Source: Symbiodinium natans
Lineage: Eukaryota > Sar > Dinophyceae > Suessiales > Symbiodiniaceae
NCBI GenBank assembly: GCA_905221605.1
Contig: CAJNDS010001136.1
Coordinates: 347,439-411,438, forward strand
Direction of reading: 5' to 3'
Length of the DNA: 64,000 nucleotides
In this document: one piece after another, positions 34,101 to 40,716 of the stretch
How the letters are laid out: each line of letters begins with the position of its first letter
Numbering within the stretch: the first letter of the stretch is position 1
Notes under the pieces: generated by a model
The model's input: only the letters and a program-made list of their open reading frames with translations
What the model was told of the DNA's origin: nothing
The model's database searches: none
Position numbers and translations under genes: made by a program

Positions 34101-37100
34101 ACACAGCTCTGGCTGCGTAAGTGCTGCGTAGCTCCCATTATGGAATTCTTAAGGGAGGGGGGTTCAAGGGCAGTATGTAGCCCAAGGTTGGTTCCCTAAT
34201 TCTCCCCACCACCCTTAGCTTCCCTTATAAGGCTCCCTAGATACCTACCCCCGTGAACCCCCCTCCCTGAACAACCCTATAAAAGAAGCCCTCTCAATCC
34301 CGAATTTCTAAAACCCAAGAAGTGGGGTCGTCCCTAAGGACTACCTTAGCCGGTTTTGGGCTGATCGGCCCTGGCGCCACATCTCAGTTGCTTGGCAGTG
34401 CAGGTCAATTTGTGTGTGCGTGTGTGTCCCTGAACCCTAAACCCGGAACCCTAAACCCGAAACCCGAAACCCTAAACCCTAAACCCTAAACCCCTATTTT
34501 CGGAAACCCCCAGGTCGAATACAACTATCAAATCCACCATCTCTACAACGCCCTCCACCCCATGTTGGGCGACGTGGAGCGCCTCAAGGTAGGGATGGTT
34601 TAGGGTCTAGGGTTTAGGGTTTAGGGTGTAGGGTTTTGGGTTTTGGGTTTCCCCTGAACACCCTAAACTTGGGATGTTCCCCCTTAGAAGTCCTTAATAG
34701 GGATTGTGCTAGTATCCGCTGTTGGAATCCGTATTAAGGACCGTTAGTATAAGGGGGAACATCCCAGCCCTAAAGAGGCAAGTAGTATAAATACAAAACC
34801 ATCGGTCTGGACACGGCTTGCCCTCAAGCCTAAACTCTAAGCCCGAAGTTGCTAAAGGAGTGTTTGGGAGGGGGCCGTAGGCAGCCCTAAGCCCTAAAAT
34901 TTGAGTTCATGGCGCCCACAACCTGATGTTTGAGTTTCCGAGAATGTCCATCTCTCCTATTGGATTTACGATCTCGGCCAGGGAAACTGTCACGTACCTC
35001 GCTCATTCTTCCTCAGTGGTGCCCAGTTACCTCTGCTTATATGTCTATGCAGCTTCCCTAATGAAGCCCATTTCAAGAAAAAGGGTTCCCTCTCCTTCCC
35101 CTAGATGACTGGTGCATCTGCCACAGATGCACACCTTGGACAGGTGGCGCAGAACCTCAAAAGCATCCGCGTCATTCACTACTCCGGGGAACCTGAGCCG
35201 AAGGGTGTGTGTACATTCTTTTTTGGGGGGCTTCTAGATGGGAGGTTGTCAAAATTATGATCCCTTTTGGGGTACCCTAAATATTAGGTGCCGTATTATA
35301 ATAGGGATCCAAAAAGGGACCATCATTTTGACAACCACCCAAATGGCAGTGCAGTCTAAAGTTTAACGGCCATGGGAGGGGGTAAGTTTGGGGGTTGACA
35401 CGCCGGAGGCTTTCAGCAGAAATCCTCAGCCCCAAACCCCGAGGATCCGAAGCGGGGGTGCCTCAAGAAAACCTTTTGGGGTTTAGGGTTTAGGGTTTAG
35501 GGTTTAGGGTTTAGGGTTTAGGGTTTAGGGCATATAGGGCCTCCAGCCACACGGCCCAGCGAGCCTGACCTCAATCTCCATAAACTGTTCTTCCTTGGTG
35601 CAATATTATTATCTTTTATTGTTTGGGGTTCTTAAGCAAGTAGTAGTTCAGGGTTTCCTCAAAGAATTTGAATTTTGCAGGAACAAAGAAAGTGTAACAG
35701 TTTTTCTGTCTTGGTTTTTTGGAGAAGAATAGCAATGCCAGAAGGCCTGCGCCTAAACATCCTCAAATCCTTGCCCCCCCCCCCCCCCCCCGCTGTCATT
35801 ATGCGGTCTTGATTTTCGCTTCTGACTTTGTGTTTTTGCAAGTTGTTATATACGCAGTCTTTTGTGATACATTGTTACATATACAAGAACATATGACACT
35901 CTACTACTATATATGCAAGCTGTGTAGTGCTGGATCGTTTTCGGACTTCTGTTGAATAACGAAGTGGGTCTTGAGCCTTTCGGAGCTCAGAGTTGTTCAT
36001 GGTCTTGGCATGCAAACTTACCCTAAACCCCAACCCCAAACCCCAAACCCTAAACCCTAGACCCTAATTAAGCCCTAAGCCCCAAGCCCCAAGCCCCAAG
36101 CCCCAAACCCTAAACCCTAAACCCTAAACCCTAAACCCTAAACCCAGCTGAGTGAAAGAGCGTTCTGTCCAAGGACTCGGAAGTGAAGCCGTGGACCCGA
36201 TGCCTGGAGACGTGGAGCAAACAGCCCAAAACCAGGGTTTAGGGGTTTATGGGTTTAGGGTTTTAGGGGTTTAGGGTTTAGGGTTTTAGGGTTTAGGGTT
36301 TAGGGTTTAGGGGTTTAGGGTTTAGGGTTTAGGGTTTAGGGGTGTAGGGCATAGGGTCTGCGATGGGTTTACAATGAACATGGGCAGCATGAGCTCTTTC
36401 CCGGCACGCACACCCAAGCCGGGATGCAAAAGGGCAAAGGGTTTAGGGAAATCTTGCAAGCCAGACCATGAATGACTCTGAGCTCCGAAAGGCCCAAAGC
36501 CCTACACACCACTATAAGCTGGTTTGAGGGTTTGGGGGTTTAGGGTTTTGGGGGGGGGTTTAGGGTATAAACCCAATAAGCCCCATAAACTCTGAGCGTT
36601 TTCGTATGCCAACTTGGACGTTTGTCTCCGCCCATCATCGCCCATCTTTGTTTTGCTTCAGATTGCCTTGAAGCTCGTGGCCTGAACCCCCACCCCCCCC
36701 CCCCCCCCCCCCCCCACCCCCCCAAACCCTAAACCCTAAACCCTTAAACCCTAAACCCTCCAAAGTGAAGGCTTCGGCCCTTTTTGGGGGGGTCTTTTGG
36801 GATCCCTCCGCGGGCCGGCAGGGTTTAGGATTTAATTCAGGGTTTGGGACACCCTGAGCCCTATAAGCCCCCTAAACCCTGACTGCAAAAATGGGGGTTT
36901 CGGGTGCCCAGGAGAAGACTTTCGGCTGGCCGAGCCGCAAAGAAGACGACGAGTGCCCCCCCCCTCCTCCTCCCACGTCGGGCTTCGGTGGGGGTTGGAG
37001 AGAAGTCGATGCTTGGGCTTAGGCATTCAGGGGTTTCGGCCTCATAAACAAGAACCTCCAAGAGCTTCTGTGGCTTTTCTGTGGCCCCTTGCGGCTTTGT

Positions 37101-37927
37101 GAAGCTGCTGCTGCTCCTTCGCGCGGGCCTCCGCTTCTTTCTTGACAGACATTCAGGCATTTCTTGCCACCAAGCTCAACCACATCTTTTTGCGAGGTTG
37201 CTTCAAGACATGTTGTGATTCTATTGGGTACCACTTGACTTACATAACCCTAAACTCCCTAAACCCTGAAACCCTAAACCCAACAGATGCGCTCGCACGG
37301 AGAGGTACATGAAGGAGTTTCTGTCTGCGTATCACTCCTACCTCCTCTGGGTGGAGAAGGATCGCGAGCGGTGGACAAGGATGGAGAGGAGACCCCCCAC
37401 CTATGCTGTGCATTGGCAGTGTAAGAAGGTCAACATGCTGTATGAGGTTCTGTTGTGCAGACTTCAATGAAACTCTAAGCTTGGAACCTTGAGCCCTTAG
37501 TATTCTCCCTTACCCTAGAGAAAACATAACCGGGGTGCCCATGATGACCCTGTGGCTTTGAGAGGAAGACCCCCCCTGAATGATGAATGATGGCATCCCT
37601 ACCCTTTCAGGACCATGTTCGAAGACAGCGGCATCAAGGGCTTCAGCTTGGGGGAAGATGGTGGCCTGGAGAAGTTTTTCGGAATCTGTAAGAGTCTACT
37701 ATTTGCTTAAGAACCCCCAAGAGTGTGAACACAAGTATAAGGGGAAGATAGGGACATCAGGGTAAGATACTGATTGCGACCTTTCATTTTTTCCGGGGGG
37801 TTCGTAAGCAAGTAGTAGTATTTTGGGAAGCTCAGCATAAGTCTCAGGTGTGATCTACTATCAAGAGGAAGAGGGCAGCGAGAAGATGCCTCTGGACACG
37901 GGGGGCTGGAACAGCAGAGGGCTTGGG
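28092..37927 (+). CDS. glycosyltransferase family 8 (glycogenin-like) gene, multi-exon
   Basis: Exons that join in frame: 28935-29032, 29127-29153, 30744-30834, 32615-32690, 33041-33105, 33842-33898, 34339-34386, 34514-34588, 35105-35206, 36159-36223, 37287-37418, 37611-37687 and 37848-37927. Exons 28092-28142, 28445-28524 and 31301 onward are less certain. In order the product shows FFKVFTKLRALEQTDFEK, a DxD motif in VLVMDIDLLV, LSNIDDLFELPAPAG, WGQGTGINAGVMLLEPN, GPEQDYLSRFWADRPW, VEYNYQIHHLY, IRVIHYSGEPEPKG and VKPWTRCLETW. These match the GT8 order: FxKL, metal-binding DxD, GxNAGVM, EQ, HYSG and KPW. GT8 enzymes transfer a sugar from a nucleotide sugar; glycogenin primes storage glucan. 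The C-terminal part (ARTERYMKEFLSAYHSYLLW) is lineage-specific to my eye, and exons from 37611 could belong to a fused domain. The N-terminus is missing. Several donors are GC. Confidence 0.82.
28150..28270 (-). repeat. CCCTATAAA variant array
   Basis: Eleven nearly perfect CCCTATAAA nine-mers framed by CCCTAAA units. Confidence 0.92.
28445..28524 (+). CDS. candidate exon inside the GT8 locus
   Basis: The frame reads PGKVKAARRLSTDDSLVAPP then EASI and reaches ATCG|GTTTAGGG. CCCTAAA lies upstream and TTTAGGG downstream, as for other exons here. It may encode the variable segment between VEHIE and FFKVFTKL, but no motif proves this. Confidence 0.35.
28601..28728 (+). repeat. TTTAGGG array
   Basis: Degenerate, then about six perfect units. 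Confidence 0.88.
28799..28930. mobile_element. D-type inverted-repeat element in GT8 locus
   Basis: Perfect 23-bp ends beginning CCAGAGACTCCAAAACCCCT. Internally a 27-bp segment beginning CCTTAAATCATATTAGGG occurs twice in direct orientation. GTGAGC lies 5 bp upstream of the left end and GGAG|CC follows the right end, so the element fills an inferred 141-bp intron. Confidence 0.82.
28935..29032 (+). CDS. GT8 gene exon, FFKVFTKL segment
   Basis: The frame reads LDAAACKDKIEESRFFKVFT KLRALEQTDFEK. It ends at GAAAAG|GCCCAG, an inferred GC donor. Upstream, the inverted-repeat element D (28799-28930) fills almost the whole gap to a GTGAGC donor at 28794; a possible preceding exon segment reads RCPGKTFRAFA. 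Confidence 0.75.
29127..29153 (+). CDS. GT8 gene 27-nt microexon with DxD motif
   Basis: Nine codons, VLVMDIDLL, lie between the acceptor ATCCAGCCAG and the donor TTA|GTTCCT. Both junctions are phase 0 and join EQTDFEK to VLSNIDDLF, restoring the GT8 metal-binding DxD (DID) in its usual context. Without this exon the enzyme would lack its metal-binding motif. Confidence 0.75.
29236..29345 (+). repeat. TTTAGGG array in GT8 intron
   Basis: About 14 units near the 5' end of the 29154-30743 intron. Confidence 0.93.
29471..29545. repeat. 10-bp AAGGTTTTTC tandem repeat
   Basis: Six to seven units with variants. Confidence 0.75.
29860..30520. repeat. 31-bp satellite array in GT8 intron
   Basis: Unit GGAATACTAAATTACGAAGC plus CGGGCCTCCCC, 31 bp, about 20 copies with few point changes and one shortened unit near 29955. 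It lies wholly within the intron between the DxD microexon and the LSNIDDLF exon. Confidence 0.93.
30532..30576 (-). repeat. CCTAAAT variant array
   Basis: Six CCTAAAT units. Confidence 0.85.
30629..30711 (+). repeat. TTTAGGG array in GT8 intron
   Basis: About 12 perfect units near the 3' end of the intron. Confidence 0.93.
30744..30834 (+). CDS. GT8 gene exon, LSNIDDLF segment
   Basis: After TCCACCAG the frame reads VLSNIDDLFELPAPAGMKRG MNKGRWPYTH and ends at CACG|GCTGCT (inferred GC donor), giving THG when joined to GCGATGAC at 31301. A GT donor at GAAG|GTTTGG (30850) is the alternative. The element E starts at 30863. Confidence 0.75.
30863..30963. mobile_element. E-type inverted-repeat element in GT8 intron
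   Basis: Perfect 13-bp ends CTTACTTCTCCAA and TTGGAGAAGTAAG, with weaker inner pairing (GAACTTTAAACTTTTT with ATAAAGTTTAACCTTTTTT). It lies just after the 30744-30834 exon. Confidence 0.75.
31034..31091 (+). repeat. TTTAGGG array in GT8 intron
   Basis: About eight perfect units. Confidence 0.92.
31301..31341 (+). CDS. GT8 gene, tentative exon
   Basis: After CTGCAGAG the frame, joined to the previous exon, gives THGDDIDGTT. GT8 relatives have a D-x-I-D-G segment here. The 3' boundary is unresolved; a TGA follows at 31339-31341, so the exon probably ends near GGCACCAC|GTGCTT. Confidence 0.4.
31490..31593. mobile_element. possible decayed J-type element
   Basis: GGAGACTAAATGAACCCTCC and TTTGGAGTTCATTTCTGTAG are roughly inverted and J-like, but many positions differ. 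Confidence 0.3.
31871..31957 (+). repeat. TTTAGGG array in GT8 intron
   Basis: About 12 perfect units. Confidence 0.92.
32410..32612 (-). repeat. degenerate CCCTAAA array ending at an acceptor
   Basis: Scattered variants turn into perfect CCCTAAA units (32583-32611) that run directly into CCCAG, the acceptor of the 32615 exon. Confidence 0.85.
32615..32690 (+). CDS. GT8 gene exon, FFGGRNP segment
   Basis: Directly after a CCCTAAA array ending CCCAG the frame reads KSHFWRRKPRFFGGRNPGNP HSWGQ. It ends CAAG|GCCCGT, an inferred GC donor. The phase-1 junction with 33041 gives WGQGTGINAGVM, a perfect GT8 motif. Confidence 0.75.
32700..33015 (+). repeat. TTTAGGG arrays filling a GT8 intron
   Basis: Perfect units at 32704-32766, a short group at 32841-32860 and degenerate units at 32938-33015. 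Confidence 0.88.
33041..33105 (+). CDS. GT8 gene exon, GINAGVMLLEPN segment
   Basis: After CTTCCTGCACAG the frame reads TGINAGVMLLEPNAAEFQVM Q. It ends at ATGCAG|GCGAGA, an inferred GC donor in phase 0, so that FQVMQ joins EELLEPYHP. Reading on past the donor gives ARAKDRNQLLR and then a telomere-type repeat with a stop. Confidence 0.78.
33137..33243 (+). repeat. TTTAGGG array in GT8 intron
   Basis: Degenerate TTTAGGG, TTCAGGG and TTTAAGG units starting 32 bp after the donor at 33106. Confidence 0.85.
33842..33898 (+). CDS. GT8 gene exon, GPEQ segment
   Basis: Nineteen codons, EELLEPYHPAHVRGNGPEQ, lie between CTGGAAAG and GAGCAG|GCCCAG. The donor hexamer GCCCAG is identical to the one at 29033. 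The phase-0 junction with 34339 gives GPEQDYLSRFW. Confidence 0.75.
34152..34268. mobile_element. G-type inverted-repeat element, copy 1, in GT8 intron
   Basis: Perfect 15-bp ends AGGGAGGGGGGTTCA and TGAACCCCCCTCCCT. The interior has TATGTAGCCCAAGGTT and several TTCCCTTATAAGGCTCCCT-like segments. Confidence 0.8.
34339..34386 (+). CDS. GT8 gene exon, DYLSRFWADRPW segment
   Basis: Sixteen codons, DYLSRFWADRPWRHIS, lie between TCCCTAAG and ATCTCA|GTTGCT. Both junctions are phase 0. The G-type element (34152-34268) and a CA-rich stretch fill the preceding intron. Confidence 0.75.
34433..34495 (-). repeat. CCCTAAA array before GT8 acceptor
   Basis: About nine units with CCCGAAA variants; ends 18 bp before exon 34514. 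Confidence 0.87.
34514..34588 (+). CDS. GT8 gene exon, VEYNYQIH segment
   Basis: Twenty-five codons, VEYNYQIHHLYNALHPMLGD VERLK, lie between AACCCCCAG and CTCAAG|GTAGGG, a canonical donor. The Y-N-Y-Q motif is typical of GT8. A CCCTAAA array lies just upstream and TTTAGGG just downstream. Confidence 0.78.
34669..34766. mobile_element. A-type inverted-repeat element, copy 3, in GT8 intron
   Basis: Ends TTGGGATGTTCCCCCTTA and TAAGGGGGAACATCCCA. It lies 80 bp downstream of the donor at 34589 in a GT8 intron. Confidence 0.85.
35105..35206 (+). CDS. GT8 gene exon, IHYSG segment
   Basis: After a pyrimidine tract ending CCTTCCCCTAG, 34 codons read MTGASATDAHLGQVAQNLKS IRVIHYSGEPEPKG. The donor is GGT|GTGTGT, phase 0. 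HYSG is the conserved GT8 C-terminal motif. The element F begins 37 nt downstream. Confidence 0.78.
35244..35336. mobile_element. F-type inverted-repeat element in GT8 intron
   Basis: Twenty-five-bp ends, GGTTGTCAAAATTATGATCC and the complement of GGACCATCATTTTGACAACC, with two differences. It starts 37 bp after the donor at 35207. Confidence 0.82.
35479..35532 (+). repeat. TTTAGGG array in GT8 intron
   Basis: About seven perfect units. Confidence 0.9.
35622..35646. mobile_element. P-type element end (copy 3)
   Basis: TGGGGTTCTTAAGCAAGTAG TAG matches the P right end. No left end is visible. It lies in the GT8 intron 35207-36158. Confidence 0.5.
36020..36148 (-). repeat. CCCTAAA array before GT8 acceptor
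   Basis: CCCCAAA and CCCCAAG variants, then perfect CCCTAAA units; ends 10 bp before exon 36159. Confidence 0.88.
36159..36223 (+). CDS. GT8 gene exon, KPW segment
   Basis: The frame reads SVLSKDSEVKPWTRCLETWS K and ends at AAACA|GCCCAA, an inferred GC donor, or alternatively at ACCAGG|GTTTAG. CCCTAAA repeats lie directly upstream and TTTAGGG directly downstream. Confidence 0.72.
36233..36350 (+). repeat. TTTAGGG array after GT8 donor
   Basis: Units with GGGG variants beginning 9 bp after the donor at 36224. Confidence 0.88.
36693..36715. repeat. poly-C run
   Basis: Twenty-three consecutive C bases, continued after one A by another seven. Confidence 0.95.
36906..37019 (+). CDS. candidate alternative exon
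   Basis: After GGTGCCCAG the frame reads EKTFGWPSRKEDDECPPPPP PTSGFGGGWREVDAWA and a stop. The sequence is protein-like. It lies between GT8 exons 36223 and 37287, whose direct junction is in frame, so it would be an alternative exon with a stop or belong to something else. Confidence 0.3.
37042..37152 (-). CDS. small antisense open frame inside GT8 intron
   Basis: A 36-codon minus-strand frame reads MSVKKEAEARAKEQQQLHKA ARGHRKATEALGGSCL. The charged, Ala/Glu/Gln-rich helix looks like real protein, yet it is antisense to the GT8 gene. It may be a chance frame. Confidence 0.2.
   Translation of the reverse strand: MSVKKEAEARAKEQQQLHKAARGHRKATEALGGSCL
37287..37418 (+). CDS. GT8 gene exon, C-terminal helical segment
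   Basis: After CCCAACAG the frame reads CARTERYMKEFLSAYHSYLL then WVEKDRERWTRMERRPPTYA VHW. It ends near TTGGCA|GTGTAAGA. The phase-2 junction with 36223 restores Q. Aromatic and charged residues dominate, suggesting helices. Confidence 0.7.
37611..37687 (+). CDS. exon downstream in the GT8 locus
   Basis: After CTACCCTTTCAG the frame reads MFEDSGIKGFSLGEDGGLEK FFGI and ends ATCT|GTAAGAG, a strong donor. It joins in frame to the 37848 exon. Whether it is still the GT8 protein or a fused domain is not clear. Confidence 0.68.
37696..37818. mobile_element. P-type inverted-repeat element, copy 1, in GT8-locus intron
   Basis: Ends CTACTATTTGCTTAAGAACC and GGTTCGTAAGCAAGTAGTAG, two differences. 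It starts 8 bp after the donor GTAAGAG and ends 29 bp before the acceptor, filling most of a 160-bp intron whose removal joins two exons in frame. Confidence 0.85.
37848..37927 (+). CDS. exon downstream in the GT8 locus
   Basis: After AGTCTCAG the frame, completing a Cys codon, reads VIYYQEEEGSEKMPLDTGGW NSRGLG. It ends GGG|GTAAGC, a strong donor in phase 0. The preceding 160-bp intron holds the complete P-type inverted-repeat element. Confidence 0.68.
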
Positions 37928-38132
37928 GTAAGCCCTAAACCCTAGACCCTAAGCCCTAAGCCCTAAACCCTAAACCCTAGTAACCTAGCATAGGGTTTGG
38001 CTTGTTCAGGGAGGGCATCCAGCATAGGGTTTAGGGCTTGCAGGGTTGAAGTATTTAGGATGAGCAAGCCACACCGGCTCAGCTCGCGCGAAAGCATGTC
38101 AACAGTACTGCAGGGGCGGCTTACCATGGAGA

Positions 38133-38219
38133 TTGGGATGTTCCCCCTTATACCTACGAACAATCCTTAAGGGGATTATACTGGTTAAGGACTGTTCGTA
38201 GTAAGGGTTAACATCCCAA
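38133..38219. mobile_element. A-type inverted-repeat element, copy 4
   Basis: Left end TTGGGATGTTCCCCCTTA, right end TAAGGGTTAACATCCCAA. Inner arms CTACGAACAATCCTTAA and TTAAGGACTGTTCGTAG. Confidence 0.82.
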
Positions 38220-38333
38220 CATAGAGTATATAGGCAGAGGCCTCAATCCAGCATTTCGGGCCTTGCCTTGATAATAGGGTTCTTTAGGGTTAAGGGTTTA
38301 GGGTTTAGGGTTTAGGGTTTAGGGTTTATTTAG

Positions 38334-38440
38334 GGGCTCTTAAAGGAGGGTATGTAGCCCAAGGTTCCCTTATACTCCCCATAAGGCTCCCTAAACTTCC
38401 CTAAGCTTCCCTAAGGTTGCCTAGGTACCTACCCCCCTTG
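38334..38440. mobile_element. G-type element, copy 2 (ends diverged)
   Basis: Shares AGTATGTAGCCCAAGGTT-like interior and TAGGTACCTACCCCC with copy 1, but the outer inverted repeats are shortened. Confidence 0.65.
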
Positions 38441-38636
38441 AACCCTAAACCCTAAACCCTAAACCCTAAGCCCTAAGCCCTAAACCCTAAACCCTAAACC
38501 CCAAACCCCAAACCCTAACCCCTAACCCCTAAACCCTAAACCCTAAACCCTAAACCCTAAACCCTAAACCCTAAACCCTAAACCCTAAACCCTAAACCCT
38601 AAACCCTAAACCCTAAACCCTAAACCCTAACCCTGA
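38437..38636 (-). repeat. CCCTAAA array
   Basis: About 28 units with a short CCCTAAG/CCCCAAA section. Confidence 0.93.
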
Positions 38637-38662
38637 AACCTGAACATGGTCAACTGTGCCAG

Positions 38663-38725
38663 GAGACGGCGCCCGAAGCCGTCGAGACAGCCCTGGCCGC
38701 GACACGGCCCCTTCGCCTTAGAGGA
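38663..38725 (+). CDS. candidate exon, unknown
   Basis: After CTGTGCCAG the frame reads ETAPEAVETALAATRPLRLR then G before GATTCTTAG. A long CCCTAAA array ends 27 bp upstream. The phase fits the GT8-locus exon ending 37927, but no motif confirms the join. Confidence 0.38.
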
Positions 38726-38808
38726 TTCTTAGGGGTTTGGAGTTTAGGGTTTGGGGTTTGGGGTTTGGGGTTTAAGGTGTAGGGTTTAGGGTCATCGGGG
38801 CTTGGGGG

Positions 38809-38908
38809 TTGGGATGTTCCCCGTACTAACAGTCCTTAATCGGGAATTATCATAGGGGTACTAAAATCCCTGGTAAGGAGAGTTAGCAGAAGGGGGTGAA
38901 CATCTCAA
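38809..38908. mobile_element. A-type inverted-repeat element, copy 5
   Basis: Left end TTGGGATGTTCCCCGTAC, right end AGGGGGTGAACATCTCAA, with inner arms CTAACAGTCCTTAAT and GGTAAGGAGAGTTAG. Confidence 0.75.
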
Positions 38909-39164
38909 TCTTAGGGGTTTAGGGTTTGTGGTAAGGTTTCGGCGGAGCTCGGGGGATCCCAGCAGCTATAGGTGTGGATTTTAGGGTTTAGGGTTTAGGG
39001 CTGTTGGTTTCGAGGGACATCCGAAGCCCCCCCTACGAAACTTATACATGAAGCGCAAACACCGACTAGAGCAAATAGATTTCAACACGAGAAGCAACAC
39101 AACTTTCCAACCCGACCTGTGTTGATTGTGCTAAAATCATGTTTACGTTTCTCAATGTCCTTTT

Positions 39165-39394
39165 TTGCCTGTCTGCCCATACTTTCATTTCAGGGTTTGT
39201 AACCAATGTTGGAACCCATGTAACATGTCTGTTCACCAAGCTTTAGGGGTCCATGACAGCCAGCCGCCACCCGGCGACGTACACGAGACTGAAGCAGAAA
39301 AGACTTTCCATGAGAATGAACGCCTGGCCTATAAACGACGAGGACGTGTCAGTTTGCAGGTGTTTCTTGGATGTTGGATGTTCACAATGTGTCG
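39165..39394 (+). CDS. candidate exon before a large foldback
   Basis: Two frames are open here; one contains DVHETEAEKTFHENERLAYK and the other KRLSMRMNAWPINDEDVSVC. The stretch ends TGTGTCG|GTAAGG at 39395, a strong donor, followed by a 350-bp putative intron ending TTTTTTTGCAG at 39745. Frame and product are not resolved. Confidence 0.3.
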
Positions 39395-39709
39395 GTAAGG
39401 TTGCTTATGTTTCTCAGGTTGTGGGGGTTCCGTTGAATATTACTTAGGCATTATACTAGTCGAAAGGGGAATGGGAATACAGAGGTAAAGTGGAACCAAG
39501 TAGGGGGGTCAAGGATGGAGGGATAAGGGGTTGGGGGGCCTGCCCCCCACTGCCCCCACTGCCTCCCCCCACTGCCCCCACTACCACCCAGATCCCTATT
39601 CCCATTCCCCTTCAACTAGTATAAAGTCAAGTATAAAAGCAAGATTCAACCGAACTCCCACAACCTGAGAAGCATAAGTCAAGCCATCATACCGACACAT
39701 TGCACATCG
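39381..39709. mobile_element. large foldback (O-type) element
   Basis: The innermost arms TTATACTAGTCGAAAGGGGA and the complement of TCCCCTTCAACTAGTATAA are nearly perfect. Pairing continues outward for about 70 bp (GTGTCGGTAAGG..CTCAGGTTGTGGG against its complement). The loop is C-rich. It occupies a putative intron 39395-39745 (GTAAGG donor, TTTTTTTGCAG acceptor). Confidence 0.78.
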
Positions 39710-40525
39710 GAAAACCTAAGCACTGAGGCGTGCGTTTTTTTGCAGGCGCCACAGCGACCCTTTCTGTAGAGGAACTATAGATTTCATGAGCTTATGGAGT
39801 TCAGTGTTCTTGTCACAGGAGCAACAAGTGCATGCCGAGTCGTTTATAGCTTCACTGTGCACCTTGCGTTTTGCTGGAGGGGGGGGCAGGAATTGTGCAC
39901 GGGGACTTCAGTAAACCTCAACCCTAAGCCCGTGCTAATATAGGCGTCTAGTGACACTAGTGACGCGCGAGCTAGCCTTCCGCACAAGGCTGGGCTAATC
40001 TTTGTCAAGCTCCTAAACCCTAAACTCCTAAACTCCGAAACCCCAAACCCTAAGACCCTCAACTCCTAAACCCTAAACCCCAAACCTTCAAGTCGAACCC
40101 CGAAGCCCTCAAGGCACCAACCCCGGCCCAGGTTTTTCCTTTCCTCTTGGTTCGACACGCTCGAGGTCGCAGGGGGGTCGCAGGGGGGTCAGGTGGTTCA
40201 AGGGTTTAGGGTTGAGGGTTTAGGGCTCAAAAGGGTCGCGGGTTTAGGGTGGGTGTAGGGCTTAGGGTTAAGGGTGTCGGGTTTAGGGTTCCAACGTTGG
40301 CCAATTTCGGGTACTTATTTTTAAAAAGGGATGATAGTGAAAAGGGATGATAGCGTGGAACTCGCCCAGAAGGCGAGTCAAGTTAGATACATACACCCCC
40401 GCCCCGAACTTAAAGAAAACACACACTAGAAGCCCCAAACTTTTCAGATTTCCCCGTGCTGGTAGGTTATAGGTTTAGTGCTTAGGGAAGATTAGGGGGA
40501 CGGTGCCCCAAAGCCCTGTAAACAG

Positions 40526-40610
40526 GCTGCCAACGGGTTCCTCGGCTACGACCTGTGCGAGCGCCTCAGCGAAGCCTCCACCACGGTGGTGGCGCCCCAG
40601 AGAGGCGAGA
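40526..40610 (+). CDS. candidate exon, unknown protein
   Basis: After GTAAACAG the frame reads AANGFLGYDLCERLSEASTT VVAPQRGE and ends near GAGA|GTTGGG. The 28-codon frame is clean and protein-like. No family recognised. Confidence 0.45.
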
Positions 40611-40629
40611 GTTGGGCTGAGGGTTCAGG

Positions 40630-40716
40630 ACTCAGGGCTGAGGACCCTAAACCCTAAACCCTAAACTGGCCCTAAACCCTAAACCCTAAACCCTAAACCC
40701 TAAACTCTAAACCCTA
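40630..40716 (-). repeat. CCCTAAA array
   Basis: About 10 units in two groups. Confidence 0.88.
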
